NCBI RefSeq assembly: GCF_002994745.2
Contig: NC_037090.1
Span: 34,020,501 to 34,084,500 of the forward strand
DNA length: 64,000 nucleotides
From: Rosa chinensis
Taxonomy: Eukaryota > Streptophyta > Magnoliopsida > Rosales > Rosaceae
Direction: 5' to 3'
The notes below the pieces were generated by a model, which had not been told where the DNA came from, did no database searches, and was given only the letters and a program-made list of their open reading frames with translations. Of the stretch, positions 36,780-49,423 are shown piece after piece (position 1 is the stretch's first letter; each line of letters begins with the position of its first letter). Made by a program: the position numbers and the translations under genes.

Positions 36780-37796
36780 CAATCGGCACCTGTCGTCACC
36801 AACATTGAACCAATACGCTTGATCAACACAATTGACAGTGGCACTTTCATCGGCAACATGTCACACCGAGCAAGAAAACGCTATGAACGCGCCGACCACC
36901 CAAAAGAGGTATTCAACATCCGCTTTGATCGATCCGCCAAAATGGCCAAAACTGGCTGTGAACCAATCACCTTCTGTGAGGAGGAAGAGCGGGGTATTCA
37001 CTAACCCCATGACGACCCTTTCCTGATTGACGCAGTTCTCCACAAGTGGTCTGTCGGCTAAGTGTTGGTAGATAGCGGATATGTCGTCAATGTCATAGTC
37101 AACCATTGTTATAAGCAATTGCAACACAACAGAAAACTCCTGTAAGATCAAGAGCCACTACTCAGTTTCTTCGGCGACCTAACTTAATCTTTGGGGTCTG
37201 ACTACATGCGCCTATCCATAGGGGCAACCCCATGTACGGCGGAGATACACACTAAATTCATTGTGGTAGATTGCTTCAGCTCGTACAACGCCATTATTGG
37301 TCATCCCGCCCTCAACAAGCTCAAGTGCATCATAGCCGGATATACGGTGCTCTTAAAGTTCCCCACCCCTAATAGCGCTGGATCTGTCAGAGGAAGTCAG
37401 TCAGTTGCACGGGAATGTTACTCAACAACAGTGGCAAGGTCAAAAAGCCGCCATGAAATTCTAAAGGTAGGCAACACACCACAGTTGACTGAAAAAATTG
37501 ATGACCCCAGGGATGACGAGAAGAAGTACTTCAAGAAGGAGCCCGTCAACCCGGAGACATCACTCTGTGTTGTGAACATCTCTGATGAACACCCAGAAAA
37601 CACTATAAGCATTGGAGCCAAACTCTCCCCTGAGATAGCAGCAGCGCTCACTCAATTTCTAAAGGAGAATGTCGTAGTCTTTGCATGGTCATACGTCGAC
37701 ATGCTAGGAATCTCTCCCGACATAATTACACACAAGCTCAGCACCAAGCCATCCTTCTACCCTGTCAAGCAGAAACAACGGGCCTTTGATCGATGA
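36780..37796 (+). pseudogene. pro: Aspartic protease region and RT lead-in of the deleted Tat element
   Basis: The protease motif near 37066 is degenerate (VDSGYVVNVI). Downstream 37191-37796 is open: DYMRLSIGATP, CFSSYNAIIGHPALNKLKC (the protease C-terminal signature) and a linker ending AWSYVDMLGISPDIITH, the usual sequence just before reverse transcriptase. It ends at a TGA at 37796, after which pol is missing. Confidence 0.7.
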
Positions 37797-38370
37797 AGAA
37801 AGATATCAGACCATCAGGGAAGAAGTAACCAAGTTGCAAGATATAGGTTTCATTCCCGGTTCACCTTGTTAACTGCTAACGAAAATTGTTTCCCGACCAT
37901 CACTCCATCCGCCAAAAGGCAGCATAGGTGTAATAATTGACATAGTCCATACTTAATGGGGAGGTATCCAACAATAGACATCCTCACTTATTATCAGTAC
38001 ACCGACCTCTACAATACAGTGCAGTCAAGTTTTTCTCCTTCGGAAAAAAGTTAGGGATGCGTTAACATAGCCCACGGCAGCCACTGATCAGGCCGTCAAA
38101 CTCCCGACACTAAGGCACCAAAGAGTGGGATCGCTACCTGCCGCCTCACACTGTCAAGCAGCTCCCCTCACCAAACAATCACCCCACCAAATGGAGGTAT
38201 TTCTTAGCAGGGGACTAGGGGACTCCTTGGAGGGAGGTCTTTCACCAAACAATCACCCGCTCAGACGAAGTCCATGGTTGATGACGCACTCGCACTGATT
38301 ACACCCGACATGTAACCTAAGGTTCCGCCTTAGCCGAAATAACTCCTCAACTAAGAAATCCCTCCTTGAC

Positions 38371-38385
38371 TGGGGGCTTGGGGGT
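38371..38385 (+). other. Polypurine tract
   Basis: TGGGGGCTTGGGGGT directly abuts the 3' LTR start, as expected for the plus-strand primer. Confidence 0.75.
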
Positions 38386-38893
38386 TGTACATGCATGGTA
38401 TCTGTCGACCTTAATCAGCACTCATACTAGACCACCTCACTTTGTCGAATTGCCATTGACGGTGAGACCCCCGGGAACACAGCAAGCCAACCTTCACCGA
38501 TAAACCAACTCTATGCCGAAACACACCTCAACCGCTGACAAGCTGCACCAAAAGTTATCCCTGCAGAAATGACCAAAAGTCATCAAACTGAAGCATATTA
38601 GTCCCACATTGAAAACAAGACTGATGTAACTCACTATTCCACCTATAAAAGGTCAACTTCTCTCTCTTCATTCATTATGCATTTAATAGCTACCGACCGC
38701 TACTCTATCAACGTAATTACATTGTCTAACTTTAGCATTGGAGGAGCAAAGACAGCCAACAGCGGTCTCCTCTCTTGACGTCGTTGTATTTCTCTTGACA
38801 GATAGCAGAACTTTGCGAACTCACAACATATCAAAAGATTGGACACTTGTCCACATTATCAGAAGCCGACACCTTGTGGCGGTATTCTGAACA
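38386..38893 (+). repeat. 3' LTR of the deleted Tat element
   Basis: Aligns along its whole length with 34461-34953, including TGTACATGCATGG at the start and CGGTATTCTGAACA at the end. Confidence 0.85.
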
Positions 38894-39289
38894 TTAAGAT
38901 GATGAATATACAATTTCCTTGATTCCAAAAAAAAAAAAAAACCAAATGAACTCATTAAGCAATAGATCTTCAATTTTGTTTTATAACATGTTATGCCCAA
39001 TTTGTTCAATTTTTCAATCTTATGTGTGTTCTATTTTCTCTAATTCTGAGACTCTTACAAACCCCACTTTGAGCTATGTTCACTTACACAACAAAGGTAC
39101 AGAATACTCGATCATCTTCTTGCTTACTTTGTTGTTGTCAAAAACTCTTCACTCATGTGACCTTATCTTATTGCATTCATGTTTGAGGATTGGTGCTGAC
39201 ACTCTTGTCTAAAAGGCTATGTGTTTATCCCTATCAATTGTACAAGGATACAAACCCACTCATTGTGTGTGTTCATTTCATTCTTGTAT
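38894..39289. other. Unassigned spacer
   Basis: AT-rich with a short A-run. No domain or terminus is recognised. It may already belong to the copia-like element to its right. Confidence 0.4.
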
Positions 39290-40555
39290 CTTTCATAATA
39301 TGACTACACTTAGGGGGAGTATTGATACTTGGACTATCTTCGTTTGATTGATTCTTCTTGGGCTGGTGTCTATTGAGCAACATCTACTGGTGATCCTGCT
39401 TTTGCATAGCTTCCGGTACTCGTATAAGTTGTCTTTGTCAGTCCTAGACAAAAAGGGGGAGATATTGGTGAATTTGATCAACTTGTGCTTTGAATGTTTA
39501 ACTGGCTTGAAATTGTCTTGACATTCCTATGCCTTATGTTTAACTTGCTTTTTACAAGGTGTGTTGATAAGTTTTCAGGAAAGGTATATTGCTGATGGAA
39601 TTTGATGATTCCCAAGTAATTATTGAGGGGGAGTTTGATTAGTATAGAATTGTTTTATATAGGAATGCCAAAAGGGGAGATTATAAGTACAGGATTTGTA
39701 CATGGTTATGTTGGCATTCCCATACAAAGCTAGTGAAGTATATCATGACAATTCATCACTGAAGAAGCTGGAAAAGAACATCAAAACTGATCTTAGAGAT
39801 GTCTCAGGTAAATGCATTTCATGTGTCTGTATATGCACTGTGATTGCAACTTGTGTTACAATCCCTGAGTTTGTCCTGGTATTTTGGTCATCCTTTTTTA
39901 GAAAATATCTTTCTATAATTCAAATATTATTTTGAAAAGATATTTTCCACTTGTTTATTTCGTATCATTTAAGTGTATCAGTCCTAATTGATTTAGGATC
40001 ATTTTATTCTAATTGACAATCTTTTATTTAAAAGTTTTTTCCTATGAGGAGTCAATTAAGGTAAAGTCATTGATTGAGTAGGATTCCTTTTTCCTCCTTA
40101 TATTCTGAAACTATACGTTCAAGGAATGGCGACTTTCACATAAGACTATTGTGTATCTTGCTTGTTTAGAGAGAGTCTCATATGAATCCTTGAAACACTT
40201 GTTCATTGTTAAAGTGTTTCATCATTCATTCAATTGCATGGTTCTCTTGAGATAAGTGGAGAAATCATTGGTGCAAGAAGAGTGATCATTGAAGAACGTT
40301 CAAGTGAAGAAGGCTGAGAAGATTCAAGACAAACAGCTCATCTAGTTAGTCTAGTGATTGTAGCCGAGTGTAGTGTTATTTGTGTTTGTAACGAAACTTG
40401 TTCTTCACCACTAGTAAATTGGTTACTTATTTTGGGCTCTTAAGAGTTAGAGCCCCGCGGTGTTTTTAACCTCGAATTAAGGTTTTCACTTGGTAAACAA
40501 ATCATTGTTTTATGTGTGATTTTCAATTATCAGTACAGTCAGGATAGCAACACAG
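39290..40555 (+). mobile_element. Copia-type (SIRE-like) 3' end with candidate LTR
   Basis: Typical copia 3' features occur: TTAGGGGGAGTATTG at 39310 and a polypurine stretch AAAAAGGGGGAGATATTGG at 39449. From about 39462 to 40555 the sequence resembles a SIRE-type LTR of about 1.1 kb (TTGGTGAATTTGATC... to ...AGCAACACA). No second LTR or coding domain is present, so it is a solo or truncated remnant. The end points are estimates. Confidence 0.4.
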
Positions 40556-40828
40556 TTATCAATTCCCGATTCCCAGAAGAACGTTCATCCTAGCATTTTC
40601 ACTTTGTGTGTGTGTGTGTGTGTCAATCACTGTGTTTCTCTAAGTCTATGTCCATCAACAACAATTGAAAACAACAAAGGCGGTGTGATACAAACAAAGA
40701 TGAGTTCACTTCGCCTCTTTGTGTCTCTATCTCTCTATGTTTCCTCTTCTGTTGAGTGAAGAAGGAAACGGTAGCACCAGGCAGCAGGAGGAATGATAGA
40801 TGGGTGTTGGGGGCAATTCGGTAAAAGA

Positions 40829-40949
40829 GAATATATATATATATATATATATATATAAAGGGCAAAATGGTCAAATCACTTGGAGAGTACAATTCATCCC
40901 CCACCCGTGCTTTAGAATAGAGAATATATATATATATATATATATATAT
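40829..40949. repeat. Two (TA)n microsatellites
   Basis: TA runs at 40829-40857 and 40924-40949, 66 bp apart, both preceded by AGAGAATATA. Confidence 0.95.
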
Positions 40950-40969
40950 CAATAGTTCCATTTTAAGAA

Positions 40970-41155
40970 TTATAAGCATTTGGATATCCAAATTAATTGC
41001 CATATCTTCAAGTTTTTCCTTACTGTTTTTTTAAAGTGCTTAAACTGTTCATCAGTAATAAGAATAATATTATTCATGGTTGATTTGCCTAGAGCAAATG
41101 CTCCTTGATTGTTGGATATATGTTTTTCTAAAACATATGCTAGTTTGTGATTCAA
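40970..41155 (-). pseudogene. LINE (L1-type) reverse transcriptase fragment
   Basis: The minus strand carries KHISNNQGAFALGKSTMNNI, which matches the segment of plant non-LTR reverse transcriptases usually seen as ISxNQxAFVPGRxIxDNI. Only about 55 residues remain; both sides run into unrelated sequence. It is a dead scrap. Confidence 0.6.
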
Positions 41156-41615
41156 TTACATCTTCCTCTAGTTTTTGCAAAGCTATGAATTAGCTTCGTG
41201 TTTTGATCCCCCGTTGTAGCCAAATCATCCTTAATTTATGTTTCCATATGACCTCTTCATGGTCCATATATTTTCTCATGACTACTTGTCCCGCACTCCC
41301 ACTTCAAGACCATCAAAAGGTAAAGCTTGAAGTTCATTATTTAAATTCTGTATCATTCCCGGCAAGTGTCCAATTGTCTCACAATCCTAATTTTTCAATA
41401 CTCGTGAAACTCGAGATAAACTATGAATCACATTAGAGGAAGCATTTCCATCATCCCATTTGGTCATGATAAGTTGTTCACATTTCTTGTGATGGGCACG
41501 ATCATCGGAGCCCATAATGGTTTTGCGATTACAAAATCAAAGAAACTTGGTTTGTTTGGAGAAGCAGTACTCCCATTCTGCTTTCTATCACCATCGCCCA
41601 TTGGGAATGTAGAAC
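41156..41615. other. Unassigned sequence left of the hAT element
   Basis: It contains short open frames without family resemblance. It should join directly to 57621 onward once the nested elements are removed. Confidence 0.4.
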
Positions 41616-42384
41616 ATAGGGATGGCAATGTGGTGGGTTGGGAATGGAGATCACAATACCGTCTCCATCTCCAGGGTCATTCTCCACCCCTATCCCTAAT
41701 AAAAATATATTGTGGATTTCCCGTCCCCATCCCCATTGGGGACTAAGCCTCCAAACCGGCCCCAAATCCCCAATAAGAATTTAATAAATAAAATAATTTT
41801 TTTCTCATATTGCTTTTTTTAAAAGGGAAGTTCTATTCATACCTCCTAAAATGATATTTAGACCTCCAACAATTTTTGGAAGTTTTTAAATCCAATTTTG
41901 CCCTTCTAAAAAATTAACAAAATGAAAGATAAAAAAAAATTAAATAAAATATGCACCTTCTCTTCTCTCCCCTTCTCCCTCCCTCATTCTCTTATAGCCA
42001 TACATGAGGATTATTGGGCAACTTTAATTAAGGTAGAATGTTAAAGATTGCAAAATGGAATAAAGGACAAAAAATATAGAGAAGAACAATCGAGAAAATA
42101 ATGATCAAAAAGCAATTTATATTTCCTATTCTTTTTGTTTCTTTCTAGTTTGGCTTAATTGCTTCACTTCATGGAGTTGATCGTTAATTGTTATCTTGGT
42201 CTCTTTTTATGATTTTTTTTTTTGCTAGAATAGACTATGTTGCTAGCTTGATTTGGGTTTAGGGAAATTGATTTTGATAATAGTTCTCTTGGGGTATTGT
42301 AAATTGCACGATTTATTAAGAAATAAAAGGAGGTTCATAAGAGTATCCAAGCTTACAAGGTGAATGGTGTTAAGTCATGGCTAT

Positions 42385-43174
42385 TGTTTGAGCCCAAAAG
42401 TAATTTTGGCAAGATCCTTTAGTGGATTTAGCACAGCGGGCCGATACCTGCGGCCCAAAAATAAGCCTACTTGGGTTTGGGTTACAGCTTCGCCCATTCC
42501 GTAATCCATAAGGAAAACGAAACCTTATTGGAGTTAAGTAGCAGAGATTGAATAGGAAACTTCAATCAATAATCCTTCTATAGCAAGGAACAGTCGAAAC
42601 CCTAGTTATAAATACTAGGTTTCAAGGACGTAAGGATCTCACTCGAATCAATCAATCCCAGCGATTACAAAGCCTCCCCGGAGCAAACCTTCAACCTCGT
42701 TGAAACCCGGTGACCGCGCACCAGTCCTAGTCTCTCCAAGAGCCGACTGTCAGCATCACCAGATCAACCCGGCGACCGTACTTCCAGTCCTAGTCTCCCC
42801 GTGAGCCGACTGCTAGTACCACTGCCACCGATACAACCAGCGATGCAAGGGTAACGCCCTCGCAACCCAGCGAAGCTAAAGTCACGCTTTAGCAAAGCCT
42901 GTGCTTTCTCCAAACTTCCCAGTGATTGCTCTGCTCAGCCTACAACGTTGAGTATCGATTCGGTGACGCGAAGAGATCACACCCAAAGTCCTTATCCGTA
43001 AGGCAAGAAGTCCTTTCTCGAAAGGCTAGAGAAGAACCTTGTGGCGAGGTTGGTGCTCTCCTCGCCCACAGCGCTTGAAGAAGAAGTCAGGTCAAGGGAC
43101 TCCCTCGACGACTGCACCCCACACTCCCGCTCAAAAGAGACAGTTTGCAAGCCAACTGGTTTTGGAGCCAAACA
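42385..43174 (+). repeat. 5' LTR of the 14.3 kb Tat element
   Basis: Starts TGTTTGAGCCCAAAAG and ends GAGCCAAACA. A TATA-like TATAAATACTAGG lies near 42610. It holds a 17-bp stretch (near 42850) absent from the 3' LTR and lacks about 20 bp the 3' LTR has near 56655. Confidence 0.92.
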
Positions 43175-43195
43175 TTTTGGCACGCCCAGTGGGAC
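43175..43195 (+). other. Primer-binding site
   Basis: TTTTGGCACGCCCAGTGGGA directly follows the LTR. Confidence 0.8.
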
Positions 43196-43380
43196 CTTAA
43201 ATAGTGTCTCTTCGTGAAAGTAGCCATTGGGAAGTCAAGTGAAAACCCTTACCAAAAGGTTTACGCTAACTGCTCAAGACACAAGACCTCCAGTTACAGA
43301 CCGCACTCTCACGCGGACTGTCGTCGTCTTTCTGAAGAACAAGTAACTCAACGATTTTCTCATCCTGCCCACTCATCCGA

Positions 43381-45606
43381 CATGTCCACCGAACGGGGAG
43401 AGAATCACCCGACCGTTACTGAGGGTCATAATGTCACTACCAATCAGGCCAGCGAGCCTGTTATCACTACCGCTGTCTCCAATGCAGCGGAAAGTGGAGG
43501 AAGAGAGGCTTTCGTAGCGAAGCCTATTCCAGAAGGAGCGACCTCAGAGGTGAGGTTGGCGATCATCATGGAGAACATTGAAAATCATCGCAAGAAGATA
43601 GCCGCTGATTTTGAAAGGGAAACCGCGAAGACAGACCGGCTCATAGGCGAACTAGACCAGCGCATTACCCGACATGCAGAAGATACTAAGCAACAAATCG
43701 CACAATCAGAAAGTGCAGTAAGGGCTCATGCTACGGGTATCGCTAGTGAGCAAAATCAGTGCCAAAAAGAGATCATGGAAGCCATCACGAACCAGACCAA
43801 GCAGACTGCGTCAGATATGGCAGGCCTTCGCAAGGACGGCGCTAACCTCGCAACTGAGGTGGCCATGCAGAGAGCCGAGTTGAACCAGGCAAGAGAAGTG
43901 TTGAACAAGGCTTTAGGGGACCCTAATGCTATCCTCGGTTCAATTGGCCAGCCATCTGGCTCTAGCAAGTACGTGCCGCCTAATCAGCGAGAGAAGGCTA
44001 GCAGCAATACCGCTACACCGGCCGCAACTGTTGGCGCTACGCCACAGAAAGGCAAAGAGCAAGCTCTGGTTATCGGTGGCAGCAAAGAGAAAGTCAGCTC
44101 GGCAGATGGACAGACCACCAGGCAGAAGCATCAGACATCGAAAGTTTGTGGAACCACGTCCGGCTCTACCACCTTTGTTCAATATGACAGCGACGGGGCA
44201 GAAAACGTATATCAGGAACTGCCAGGAAGCTATTATGGTATTGACCAGGCGGGTAACCCGATTAAGATAACAGCCTTAACAAAAGAGATGCCCATACCAG
44301 AAGTAACTCTTCAGCAACCAGCTACAACCCACGTTGTACATGTAGGAGAAGGGGCATGGGCTCTGAACCAAACAATACCCTTACAGGCTGCTCGCCATAC
44401 TGTGGCAACACCCCCTCCTCCACCTCCGGGTCCGGAGTATGTAAGACGTGAAGAGGTCGAGGAGATGATCAGGCTGGCTAATCCTAGGACCCAAGTGGAT
44501 GGAGTCTATGAGGGACCTTTCCCGCCGCATGTAATGCTCGCGCCCTTTCCCAGGGGTTATAAAAATATCATATTTTCTACTTTTTTAGGAAAAGATACAG
44601 AGAATGCGGCTACCCATCTGGCTAGGTTTAGGGTACAATGGGCCTGTACCAGAATGATGACATCCTCAAATGCAGGATCTTTTGCACTTCTCTCTCAGGA
44701 GCTGCCTTTAGATGGTTTTCCAAACTTCGGCCAGGGACCGTGGCGGATTGGCCCACGATGGAAAAGCTATTTCGAGAAACCTTTGGGGCCATTGAGCCTG
44801 AGGTTGACTTGGCTTCTCTCACTCAGATGGCCCAACAGCCTACAGAGTCTGTTGTGGCCTATCTTCATGGCTTCCAAATTCAGAAAGCCAAGCTGAATGT
44901 CATCCTGCCCGAGAAAGAGTTAGTCAAACTGGCGGTCAAGGGTTTAGAGCCTCGTCAGCGAAAAAAGAAACATGGCAACATGATCTGGTCAATGGGAGAG
45001 CTCATCACAGAGATAGGCAGCTTTGAACATCTCCTTAGAGAAACCGACGCAAGGAAGAACGCGTCCAAAGTGACATATGTGCCAGGAAAACATCGTACTG
45101 TAGCGGCCCTGAGCTACCAGCCGGCTACTTATGACCCTTACTACCATCATCACATTGAAGAGGTGGTTCAAGATGACGATGAGGAATAGGAGAATGATAT
45201 CGCTGCTTATGAACTAACCAGAAGGAAGAATCCGGCCCTGAAGCAACTGAAGATTTCCAAGGAGCCTGTCAAGCTCAAATCGATGGCCTTCACCAAACCT
45301 GAGTTTGCGACATATACTTATGATGCCAATAAGGCACATGAGATTCTGGATGAGATGATCGCTGTGAAGATGGTGAAGACTGACTTCGGACCTTTTCCTC
45401 GACCAGACCAGCTGAAAGGGAAGAAGTACTGCAAATTCCACAACCTGTGGAATCACAATACCGCGGACTGTGTGATGCTCAAAGACCAGATTCAGGTATG
45501 GCTTAATAATGGCAGTTTGCAGGTGGAAGCTCCAGTAATGGCGGCAGCGCTCGTCGACTTGAACCCTTTTCTTGACACTGGGGTCAATATGGTCGATGTG
45601 AACTAG
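43381..45606 (+). pseudogene. gag: gag of the 14.3 kb Tat element
   Basis: The likely start is the ATG at 43382 (MSTERGENHP); an ATG at 43214 in the same frame is possible. The N-terminal part is coiled coil (ENHRKKIAADFERETAKTDR). A frameshift near 44640 separates it from the Retrotrans_gag core (ILKCRIFCTSLSGAAFRWFS, LTQMAQQPTESVVAYLHGF; 44650-45060). A TAG at 45187 interrupts. A zinc-knuckle-like motif, YCKFHNLWNHNTADC, follows at 45427. The next stop is at 45604. Gag packages the RNA in cytoplasmic particles; this copy cannot be translated whole. Confidence 0.8.
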
Positions 45607-47352
45607 GCTAAGCAAAACCAAAGGAAACCAACCTTGGACTTGAGTACAACAGGGCAAGAGGGAAAGTCTACTGAGGATGAGATCCCAACATAGCAGAAAA
45701 CTAAATCAGTTGGGAAAGCCTCACCCGTGGTCTTATGCTCGCGATGCAAGGAAGAGTGTGGCATCCAAGTATCGCATGAAGAGGTCGAGCATACGTTTCG
45801 TTTTGGCTCTCTCCCGCCTATTAAGTGGGCCTCGTCATCACGGAACTATCAGCCTTCTAGCCTGAGAGGAAAAGAGAAAATGGAGTCGCCACCATCCCCA
45901 AAGGACTCTAATCTATTCAAGAAACTGAAAGTGGCCGCGATCGATCACAAACAAGAGGAGAAGGCCACGAACGAGCGCAAGAATATTCTGACCAAGCCCT
46001 ACATCCCACCTGCTCCAGCTGCCACCATCAAAGAAGGAAAATGGTACACCAGGGAAAAGGGGAAGGCAGTGGAAATAAGCTCTTCTCGGAAGAGGAAACT
46101 GCAACGCAGGTTCGGAGAAGCCAAGGGCGCGCTAGAGGCCCTGGACCAGGGCCTGATCAAGCCTTCACAATTGGTCAAATCACCTGAGCAGTATCAGAAG
46201 GAGATGGAGGCACTAGCTGCTAAGCCATTAGTGGCTCCCCGCAGCCTTCAGAAACAAACAACAGGGGCAGCCAAGCCCAGTGTTTTTTGCAGGATCACTG
46301 AAGAGAGAATACCTCCGCCAGCTCAAAAGGAGAGTTCACCGACGCGGCGACCACATGTCAGGCGCAGGTTATTTAGCGAAGAACCAGAAGCTAAACCTTC
46401 GGTTTTTGAGAGACTGGGGGGCAAGGACAAGACTACCGATACTTTACAATAGAGACCAAAAAGAGTCCAGAGTGTAGTGGTCGCTCCCCTCGAAGTAAGC
46501 GCAGAAGGAGAACCGAAGTCAGACTCGCTCGAGCAGGCACCTGTGGTACAAGAACGCAAGTAGTGTGAGGTCAAAGGCCTTACCGAGAAGTCGTTGGTGG
46601 ATCGTTTGGCTAAGCAGTTCAACACTGACACCCCTGCCAAAGAGCCCAAGCTTAATCTGGGGGATGACATGGAGGAGACAGATATGACTGACATGTCTTG
46701 CAACATGGTTTACGTACTCCCCGCGCGGTATGCACTACCGGTTGCCGTTGAGGAATGCGTCGAAACTGAGGAAAACAGTGTACAGCCACTGCAGATCACA
46801 TCGGCGGTCACGACACCTGTGGAAGAAGCGGTCTTGCTTGAAACGGGGGATGCTCATAGCAAAGAATTCTTCATGAGCTTCACCAGGCCGACACCTGCTA
46901 TGGTCCAACACATAAGACCTCTATATATAACTGCAGAAGTTGGTAGCATCAAAGTTAGCAAGATCATGGTTGATACCGGAGCTGCCGTTAATGTCGTCAC
47001 TACCAGGACCATGCACCTGCTCGGAATCAAAAAGGAGAAGATCCAGTCTACGTCCCTCACGCTCAAAAACTTCGCGGGGACTGTAACAAAGACCCTGGGA
47101 CTTCTTTTCTTGCACATCAAGGTTGGTCCGGCTGAGGGAGTTTATGCTTTCTTTGTGACAGATTGCTATGTGGCCTACAATGCTATTTTGGGCTGAGACT
47201 GGATCCATCGGAGTTATTGTGTTCCGTCAACTCTTCATCAGGAGCTCGTTATGTGGAACAAGAAGACAGATAAAGCAGATCCTCGTCCATTCCCCGTTTC
47301 CGCGAATTATGTAGATGCCAGGTACTATTTGGAGCCTATCACTCCATTGTAG
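45607..47352 (+). pseudogene. pro: Linker and aspartic protease of the 14.3 kb Tat element
   Basis: This continues in the gag core frame with several nonsense codons (45690, 46450, 46561, 47194, 47350). The stretch to 46590 is a basic, proline-rich linker. The protease is at about 46910-47200 with an intact active site (VDTGAAVNVV, near 46970) and the terminal AYNAILG signature, after which a TGA interrupts. The enzyme would process the Gag-Pol polyprotein. Confidence 0.75.
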
Positions 47353-47696
47353 GTCAGTGGCATCGATGACAAAGGCCGCCCCACAGGGGTGACGGCCTCT
47401 GAATTGGCACAGTGGGGGCTTACGCTCGCAAAAGAAGGCTTGGAAAGGCCTGGCCACGCTGTGCCCAAGCCCTTAAGCGATTGATGGATTACGACCTTCC
47501 AGAGGAAGAGATAGAGGCCTTCCCACTCACTGTACGAAAGATTATCGTCGTACTTAGTGGAAAAAGAGGCCTATGATCGGGCCAAGAACAAGAAGATGAG
47601 GTCTATATTCAGCTCGCTCCAGCAGCGCTGGACGACACACCTCCTAAAGTCAGAGATCCTACCGAGAAGGTCAATCTCGGAACAGCAGATGAACCT

Positions 47697-49423
47697 ATGG
47701 AAGTGGTAATCAGCGCTTACTTAGAGCCTAGCGAGAAACAGAGGCTCATTGATTTATTACATGAATTCAAAGACTGCTTCGCGGAGAAGTATGAAGACAT
47801 GCCCGGCCTGTCACCGGACTTGGTTTGCTATCAACTACCAACACTCCCTGACAAGAGGCTTGTGAAACAAGAGCCGCGAAGAATGAATTCAGAAACTCAA
47901 GTCCTTGTCAAGGAGGAAGTTGAAAAAATGCATAAATCGGGCATTATCAGGGTAGCCAAGTACAATCAGTGGCTATCTAATATAGTGCTAGTTCGCAAGA
48001 AGAATGGCAAGATGAGGGTCTGCGTTGACTACAGAGACCTTAATATTGCTACACCTAAAGATATTTACCCCATGCCGGTCGCGGATATGTTAGTAGATGC
48101 CGTAGCATGACATGAATTGTTGTCCTTCATGGACGGCACCGCAGGGTATCACCAGATTCTGGTCGCAGAGGAAGACAGGCATAAGACCGCATTCCGGTAT
48201 CCCGGGTTCGAAGGCATTTTTGAATATGTGGTCATGCCGGAGCGACGTATCAGAGAGCCATGAACCTGATCTTCCACGACATCCTGGGGAAGATTTTAGA
48301 GGTCTACATCGATGACGTAGTTGTGAAGTCTTAACACAAAGCAGACCACATCACTGATCTCAGAAAGGTATTCGAGCGCATGCGGCAACACAAGCTCAGA
48401 ATGAATCCAGCTAAATGCGTTTTTGGAGTTCAAGCAGGAGATTTTCTGGGATTCATTGTCCATCAGAGGGGAATTGAGGTCCCTGAAGACAAAGCAAGCG
48501 CAGTCATCAATGCCACCACCCCACGAACGAAAAAGGAATTGCAGCGTTTGCTGGGTAAGATCAACTTTCTGAGACGTTTCATCTCTAACTCTGCAGGTAA
48601 AATCCAGCCCTTCTCTCCATTGCTGAAACTACAAGGTCAGGCTGAGTTTGTGTGGGAGCCTAAACATCAAGAGGCTTTCGACAGAATCAAGGCCTACCTA
48701 GCAAGTTCGCCTGTGCTTGTTCCCCCGAGAGCTGGATTTCCATTGAAGTTATATATTGCAGTAGCTGAGGTGTCCATTGGCAGCCTGCTCGCCCAGGATG
48801 ATGAAGAAGGCGTCGAGCATGCCATTTTCTACCTTAGTAGGACACTGACAGATTGCGAAACCAGATACACTCCAATGGAAAAGTTGTGTCTTACATTGTA
48901 CTTCTCAACATGCAAGTTGCGGCACTACATGTTATCCTTTACTACTTGCATCATCGCTCAGACTGACTTGGTCAAGTACATGCTGTCACGCCCGATTCTG
49001 CGAGGCCGCATTGGCAAGTGGGTATTAGCCCTATCCGAGTTCTCGCTACAATATGTGCCCCAGAAAGCAGTAAAAGGACAGGCCATCGCAGACTTTCTGG
49101 CGCATCATCCTGTCTTGGTTATCCCCATGGTGAGGGAGTTACAGATAGCGACCATAACTACCACCCGACCAAATTTGGCGTGCATTCCAGAGTACACCAT
49201 ATGTTATCAAGCCACAGTCTCCTTGCAGCCCTGGGTATTGTTTTTTTATGGTTCAAGAACTGAAACATTAGCAGGGGCAGGAATTGTTCTGGAAAACCCA
49301 GCGGGCGATCGTTTCTCTTACTCTTTCCAACTGGAGTTTAAGTGTACAAACAACCAAGCTGAGTATGAGGCCCTTATTATTGGCCTAGAAGTCTTACTGG
49401 AAATGGGGATAAGAGATGTTTAG
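47697..49423 (+). pseudogene. RT: Reverse transcriptase and RNase H of the 14.3 kb Tat element
   Basis: The RT core includes VLVRKKNGKMRVCVDYRDLN (48000) and an intact YIDDVVV catalytic box (48305). Breaks are a TGA at 48108, an apparent deletion of about 20 bp near 48235 that shifts the frame right after VVMP, and a TAA at 48332. RNase H follows (HAIFYLSRTL, 48820). From 49220 an archaeal-type RNase H domain begins: FFYGSRTETLAGAG has Tyr where the family has a catalytic Asp, while NNQAEYEAL is kept. A TAG at 49421 separates the last part (CGDSLLVINQL). Confidence 0.8.

Larger units (their letters stand above)
34461..38893 (+). mobile_element. Ty3/gypsy Tat-lineage LTR retrotransposon, pol-deleted
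   Basis: LTRs lie at 34461-34953 and 38386-38893, with a primer-binding site at 34960 and a polypurine tract before the 3' LTR. gag and protease are recognisable, but coding stops just after the reverse transcriptase lead-in (37796). The remaining 590 bp carry no RT, RNase H or integrase, so most of pol is deleted. The LTRs differ at very roughly one base in eight to ten by eye, so the insertion is old. I find no clear 5-bp target duplication. The gag resembles that at 61.7-63.5 kb. Confidence 0.85.

Noticed and set aside
43940..44182. Minus-strand open frame opposite gag
   Set aside because: It mirrors the codon structure of the gag frame on the other strand and has no family resemblance.
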